Below, piece by piece: positions 60,411-64,000 of a stretch of 64,000 nt of DNA; the stretch's first letter is position 1, and each line of letters starts with the position of its first letter. This stretch comes from Salmonella enterica subsp. enterica serovar Typhimurium str. LT2 (GTDB lineage: Bacteria > Pseudomonadota > Gammaproteobacteria > Enterobacterales > Enterobacteriaceae): positions 1,798,001-1,862,000 of the forward strand of contig NC_003197.2 of NCBI RefSeq assembly GCF_000006945.2, in the 5' to 3' direction. The position numbers and the translations under genes were made by a program. Under the pieces are notes generated by a model that ran no database searches, was not told where the DNA came from, and saw only the letters and a program-made list of their open reading frames with translations.

Positions 60411-63400
60411 TTTACGCTCTCCTGTACCTGGTCATTGCCTTCGCCATCCAACCAGTTAATGTTCTTCATCTTACGTACCACCACAAACTCATCGCGGTTG
60501 GAGCCGACGGTACCGTAGTAGTTAAAGCCGTAGGCTAACTGCGCATAGCCGCCGATCATATGGGTCGGTTTCGGCGTAATGCGCGTCACCGAGTTATGAA
60601 TACCGCCGCGCTGCTGGGTAATTTCCGACCCCGGCAGGTTTACGATACGTTCCTGCGCGTGGTACATCATGGTCATGCCCGCCGGTACACGCTGGCTGAC
60701 CACTGCGCGTGCGGTCAATGCGCCGTTGCTGTTGAAGACTTCGATCCAGTCGTTATCTTCAATGCCCAGATCTTTGGCGTCGGTTTCGCTCATCCATACA
60801 ATCGGGCCGCCACGCGACAAGGTCAGCATCAACAGATTATCGCTGTAGGTCGAGTGGATACCCCATTTCTGGTGCGGCGTCAGGAAGTTGAGCGCCTTCT
60901 CCGGATTACCGTTGGATTTACGCCCCATCACCGCTTTCACCGAGCGGGTGTCGATCGGTGGGCGATACACCAGCAAACTTTCGCCGAAGTCGCGCATCCA
61001 CTGGTGATCCTGATACAACTGTTGGCGACCAGACAGCGTACGCCATGGGATCAGCTCGTGAACGTTGGTATAACCGGCGTTATAAGAAACGTGCTCATCT
61101 TCCAGACCAGACCAGGTCGGGCTGGAGATAATTTTGCGCGGCTGGGCCTGAATATCGCGGAAGCGGATTTTCTCTTCTTCTTTATTGGTTGCCAGATGCG
61201 TATGGTCGCGACCGGTAAACTCGCTCAGCGCCGCCCAGGCTTTCACCGCCACCTGACCGTTGGTTTCCGGCGCTAACGTCAGGATCATCTCTGCCGCGTC
61301 AATCGCCGTGTTGAGCATCGGCTGGCCTTTCGCCGGACCGTCCGCTTTGGTGTAATTAAGCTTACGCAGCAAGTCCATTTCGCTCTGCGTGTTCCAGGCA
61401 ATCCCTTTCCCGCCGTTGCCGATTTTCTCCATCAGCGGGCCGATAGAGGTAAAGCGTTCGTAAGTCGCCGGGTAATCGCGCTCAACGGTCATGATGTGCG
61501 GCGCGGTTTTCCCTGGAATCAGATCGCATTCGCCTTTTTTCCAGTCTTTCACGTCCAGCGGCTGCGCCAGTTCAGCGGCAGAATCGTGCTGGATCGGCAG
61601 CGTCACGACGTCAGTCTCTTTACCCAGGTGGCCTACACAGACTTCGGAGAATTTCTTCGCAATGCCTTTGTAGATTTCCCAGTCGCTTTTCGATTCCCAG
61701 GCCGGATCTACGGCGGCAGACAGCGGATGAATAAACGGATGCATATCCGAGGTATTCATATCGTCTTTTTCATACCAGGTGGCGGTCGGCAGTACGATAT
61801 CGGAGTACAGGCAGGTGCTCGACAGGCGGAAGTCCAGCGTCACCACCAGATCCAGTTTGCCGTCCAGACCATTGTCACGCCACTCCACTTCTTCCGGCTT
61901 CACACCGCCCTGTTTACCCAGATCCAGCCCCTGAATACCATGCTCAGTACCCAGCAGATACTTCAGCATGTACTCATGGCCTTTACCGGAAGACCCAAGC
62001 AGGTTAGAACGCCAGATGAACAGGTTACGCGGGTGGTTTTTACCGTTTTCCGGCTGCTCGGCGGCAAAGCGAATCGAACCCTCTTTCAGGGATTTGACGG
62101 TATAGTCTACCGGCGTCATACCGGCTTTTTCCGCTTCACGCGCAATATACAGCGGGTTAGTGCCTAACTGCGGCGCCGACGGCAACCAGCCCATACGTTC
62201 GGCGCGCACATTGAAGTCAATCAGATGGCCGCTATAGCGGGATTTGTCCGCCATCGGCGACAGTAATTCCTCGGCGGTCACCGTCTCGTAGCGCCACTGG
62301 CTGGAGTGGTTATAGAAGTAAGAGGTGCTATTCATGTGACGCGCCGGACGCTGCCAGTCAAGGGCAAACGCCAGCGGCTGCCAGCCGGTCTGCGGACGCA
62401 GTTTTTCCTGGCCGACGTAGTGCGCCCAGCCGCCGCCGCTCTGACCAACGCAACCACAGAACACCAACATATTGATCAGCCCGCGATAGTTCATATCGAG
62501 GTGATACCAGTGGTTCAGACCGGCGCCAACGATAATCATTGAACGCCCGTGCGTTTTGTCCGCGTTATCGGCGAACTCCCGTGCGATACGGATGATCTGC
62601 GCCCGCGGCACGCCGGTGATCTGCTCGGCCCATGCTGGCGTATACGCTTTGGTATCATCATAACTGGCGGCACAATTTTCATCGTTCAGGCCGCGTTCCA
62701 GACCATAGTTCGCCATGGTCAGGTCATACACGGTGGTGACTAACGCTGAAGAACCATCGGCCAGTTGCAGACGTTTTGCCGGCAGTTTATGCAGCAGGAC
62801 GTTATCCAGCGCCACATGATTAAAGTACTCTGAACCCTCGCCGCCGAAATACGGGAAGCCCACGTCAGCAATCTCATCCTGGCTGCCCAGCAAGCTGAGC
62901 TGCAATTCAGTTTCTGCACCGGTAGTCCCGTCGCGCTGTTCGAGGTTCCATTTGCCTTTTTCGCCCCAGCGGAAACCAATTGAACCGTTTGGCGCTACCA
63001 TTTCACCGTTGCTGTTGATAGCGACGGTTTTCCATTCCGGGTTATTTTCCTGCCCCAGCGAATCAACGAGATCGGCAGCGCGCAGCATACGACCTGCGGC
63101 ATAATAACCATCACGCTCTTCAAGCATCACCAGCATTGGCATGTCGGTATAGCGACGGACATAATCGGTGAAGTACTGGCGCGGGTTGTCGAGGTGGAAC
63201 TCGCGCAGCATGACGTGGCCCATCGCCAGCGCCATCGCCGCATCGGTCCCCTGCTTCGGCGCCAGCCACAGATCGCACAGTTTGGCGATTTCAGCATAGT
63301 CCGGCGTCACCGCGACGGTTTTAGTGCCTTTGTAACGTACTTCGGTAAAGAAGTGGGCGTCCGGCGTACGGGTTTGCGGCACGTTAGAGCCCCAGGCGAT

Positions 63401-64000
63401 AATATAGCTGGAGTTGTACCAGTCAGCGGATTCCGGCACGTCGGTCTGCTCGCCCCAGGTTTGCGGGGAGGCTGGCGGCAGGTCGCAGTACCAGTCGTAG
63501 AAGCTCAGGCAGGTACCGCCAATCAGCGAAAGATAACGTGCGCCGGAAGCGTAGGAAACCATCGACATCGCCGGGATGGGTGAGAAGCCCGCGACGCGGT
63601 CAGGGCCATAGGTTTTCACGGTGTACACGTTGGAGGCGGCGATCAGCTCGTTCACTTCCTGCCATGAGGAGCGAACAAAGCCGCCACGACCACGCGCCTG
63701 TTTGAAGCTTTTGGCTTTATCGGCATCTTCAATGATGGAGGCCCATGCCTCTACCGGATCGCGATGCAGTTTTTTCGCCTCGCGCCACATCTTCATCAGA
63801 CGTTTGCGCATTAGCGGATATTTCAGTCGGTTAGCGCTGTAGAGATACCAGGAGTAGCTTGCCCCGCGCGGGCAGCCGCGAGGTTCATGGTTTGGCATGT
63901 CAGGACGGGTGCGCGGGTAATCGGTTTGCTGTGTTTCCCAGGTCACCAGACCATTTTTGACATAAATTTTCCAGCTACAAGAACCGGTGCAGTTCACCCC
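60407..64000 (-). CDS. narG: Respiratory nitrate reductase alpha subunit NarG, N-terminus missing
   Basis: NarG is the catalytic subunit with the molybdenum bis-MGD cofactor and the FS0 [4Fe-4S] cluster, reducing nitrate on the cytoplasmic face. The window holds 1197 residues, so the first 50 of the 1247 family residues are off the right edge; the first codon seen is Gly51. FS0 cysteines are visible in NCTGSCSWK and in GCPRGASYSWY, whereas the histidine ligand (residue 50) is just outside. Other features are GGTCLSFYDWYCDLPPA and the MGD-binding AWGSNVPQTRTPDAHF. It is the first gene of narGHJI, with the nar promoter and FNR and NarL sites beyond the edge. Confidence 0.97.
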   Translation of the reverse strand, partial: GVNCTGSCSWKIYVKNGLVTWETQQTDYPRTRPDMPNHEPRGCPRGASYSWYLYSANRLKYPLMRKRLMKMWREAKKLHRDPVEAWASIIEDADKAKSFKQARGRGGFVRSSWQEVNELIAASNVYTVKTYGPDRVAGFSPIPAMSMVSYASGARYLSLIGGTCLSFYDWYCDLPPASPQTWGEQTDVPESADWYNSSYIIAWGSNVPQTRTPDAHFFTEVRYKGTKTVAVTPDYAEIAKLCDLWLAPKQGTDAAMALAMGHVMLREFHLDNPRQYFTDYVRRYTDMPMLVMLEERDGYYAAGRMLRAADLVDSLGQENNPEWKTVAINSNGEMVAPNGSIGFRWGEKGKWNLEQRDGTTGAETELQLSLLGSQDEIADVGFPYFGGEGSEYFNHVALDNVLLHKLPAKRLQLADGSSALVTTVYDLTMANYGLERGLNDENCAASYDDTKAYTPAWAEQITGVPRAQIIRIAREFADNADKTHGRSMIIVGAGLNHWYHLDMNYRGLINMLVFCGCVGQSGGGWAHYVGQEKLRPQTGWQPLAFALDWQRPARHMNSTSYFYNHSSQWRYETVTAEELLSPMADKSRYSGHLIDFNVRAERMGWLPSAPQLGTNPLYIAREAEKAGMTPVDYTVKSLKEGSIRFAAEQPENGKNHPRNLFIWRSNLLGSSGKGHEYMLKYLLGTEHGIQGLDLGKQGGVKPEEVEWRDNGLDGKLDLVVTLDFRLSSTCLYSDIVLPTATWYEKDDMNTSDMHPFIHPLSAAVDPAWESKSDWEIYKGIAKKFSEVCVGHLGKETDVVTLPIQHDSAAELAQPLDVKDWKKGECDLIPGKTAPHIMTVERDYPATYERFTSIGPLMEKIGNGGKGIAWNTQSEMDLLRKLNYTKADGPAKGQPMLNTAIDAAEMILTLAPETNGQVAVKAWAALSEFTGRDHTHLATNKEEEKIRFRDIQAQPRKIISSPTWSGLEDEHVSYNAGYTNVHELIPWRTLSGRQQLYQDHQWMRDFGESLLVYRPPIDTRSVKAVMGRKSNGNPEKALNFLTPHQKWGIHSTYSDNLLMLTLSRGGPIVWMSETDAKDLGIEDNDWIEVFNSNGALTARAVVSQRVPAGMTMMYHAQERIVNLPGSEITQQRGGIHNSVTRITPKPTHMIGGYAQLAYGFNYYGTVGSNRDEFVVVRKMKNINWLDGEGNDQVQESVK

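Overview
The window is chromosomal DNA of an enteric gamma-proteobacterium, almost certainly Salmonella enterica. Gene content and order follow the E. coli region from pdeR/yciR through trp, tonB, opp, adhE, hns and galU to narGHJI. Several points favour Salmonella: katN follows yciGFE, the trp leader peptide reads MAATFALHGWWRTS, TonB is 242 residues long, the kch position holds a Kv-type channel, and a Sel1-repeat gene lies between the tRNA-Tyr genes and narI. No phage, integrase, transposase or CRISPR array was seen. The two window edges cut pdeR (5' end missing) and narG (first 50 codons missing).

Layout. 1-2135 (+): end of pdeR, yciZ, yciT, osmB. 2255-5907 (-): yciH-pyrF, lapB-lapA, pgpB. 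6103-6693 (+): ribA. 6749-11375 (-): acnA, three very small genes (ymiC, yciX, ymiA) and cysB. 11531-14383: an ERIC element with a structured insert, then topA (-). 14786-20271: yciN, sohB, yciK-btuR, rluB, and the yciO-rnm pair. 20343-27103 (+): the complete trp operon with promoter-operator, leader peptide, attenuator, trpE, trpD (GD fusion), trpC (CF fusion), trpB and trpA. 27552-29805 (+): the yciG-yciF-yciE-katN stress cluster. 29887-36685: ompW (-), a YkgJ-type cysteine-cluster gene, yciC, yciB, yciA, tonB (-), yciI, yciY (-), clsA, yciU. 36733-43233 (-): the Kv-like channel and oppABCDF (oppA transcribed first). 43998-48614: ychE (-), adhE (+), tdk (-). 48733-54404: a canonical 127-bp ERIC, hns (+), galU, rssB and rssA (-), ychJ and purU (+). 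54486-55633: tRNA-Tyr promoter, two identical tRNA-Tyr genes and a tandem array of 174-bp repeats, each ending in a copy of the tRNA 3' end. 55720-64000 (-): the Sel1-repeat protein and narI, narJ, narH and partial narG.

How the genes work together. There are four clear operons: trp (tryptophan synthesis, TrpR operator plus attenuation), opp (oligopeptide ABC importer, with an internal terminator after oppA and a GcvB-like target at the oppA start), narGHJI (respiratory nitrate reductase A) and yciGFE-katN (ferritin-like proteins and a manganese catalase). Most other genes are core housekeeping: DNA topology (topA, hns), envelope control (lapAB, pgpB, clsA, tonB, ompW, galU), sigma-S turnover (rssB), cysteine regulation (cysB) and fermentation (adhE).

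The least ordinary parts are the tRNA-Tyr repeat array, the ERIC copy carrying a 77-bp hairpin-rich insert, the Kv-type channel with a C-terminal zinc ribbon at the kch position, the Sel1 gene beside the tRNA array, and several uncommented palindromes in intergenic DNA. I found no convincing wholly new multi-gene system.
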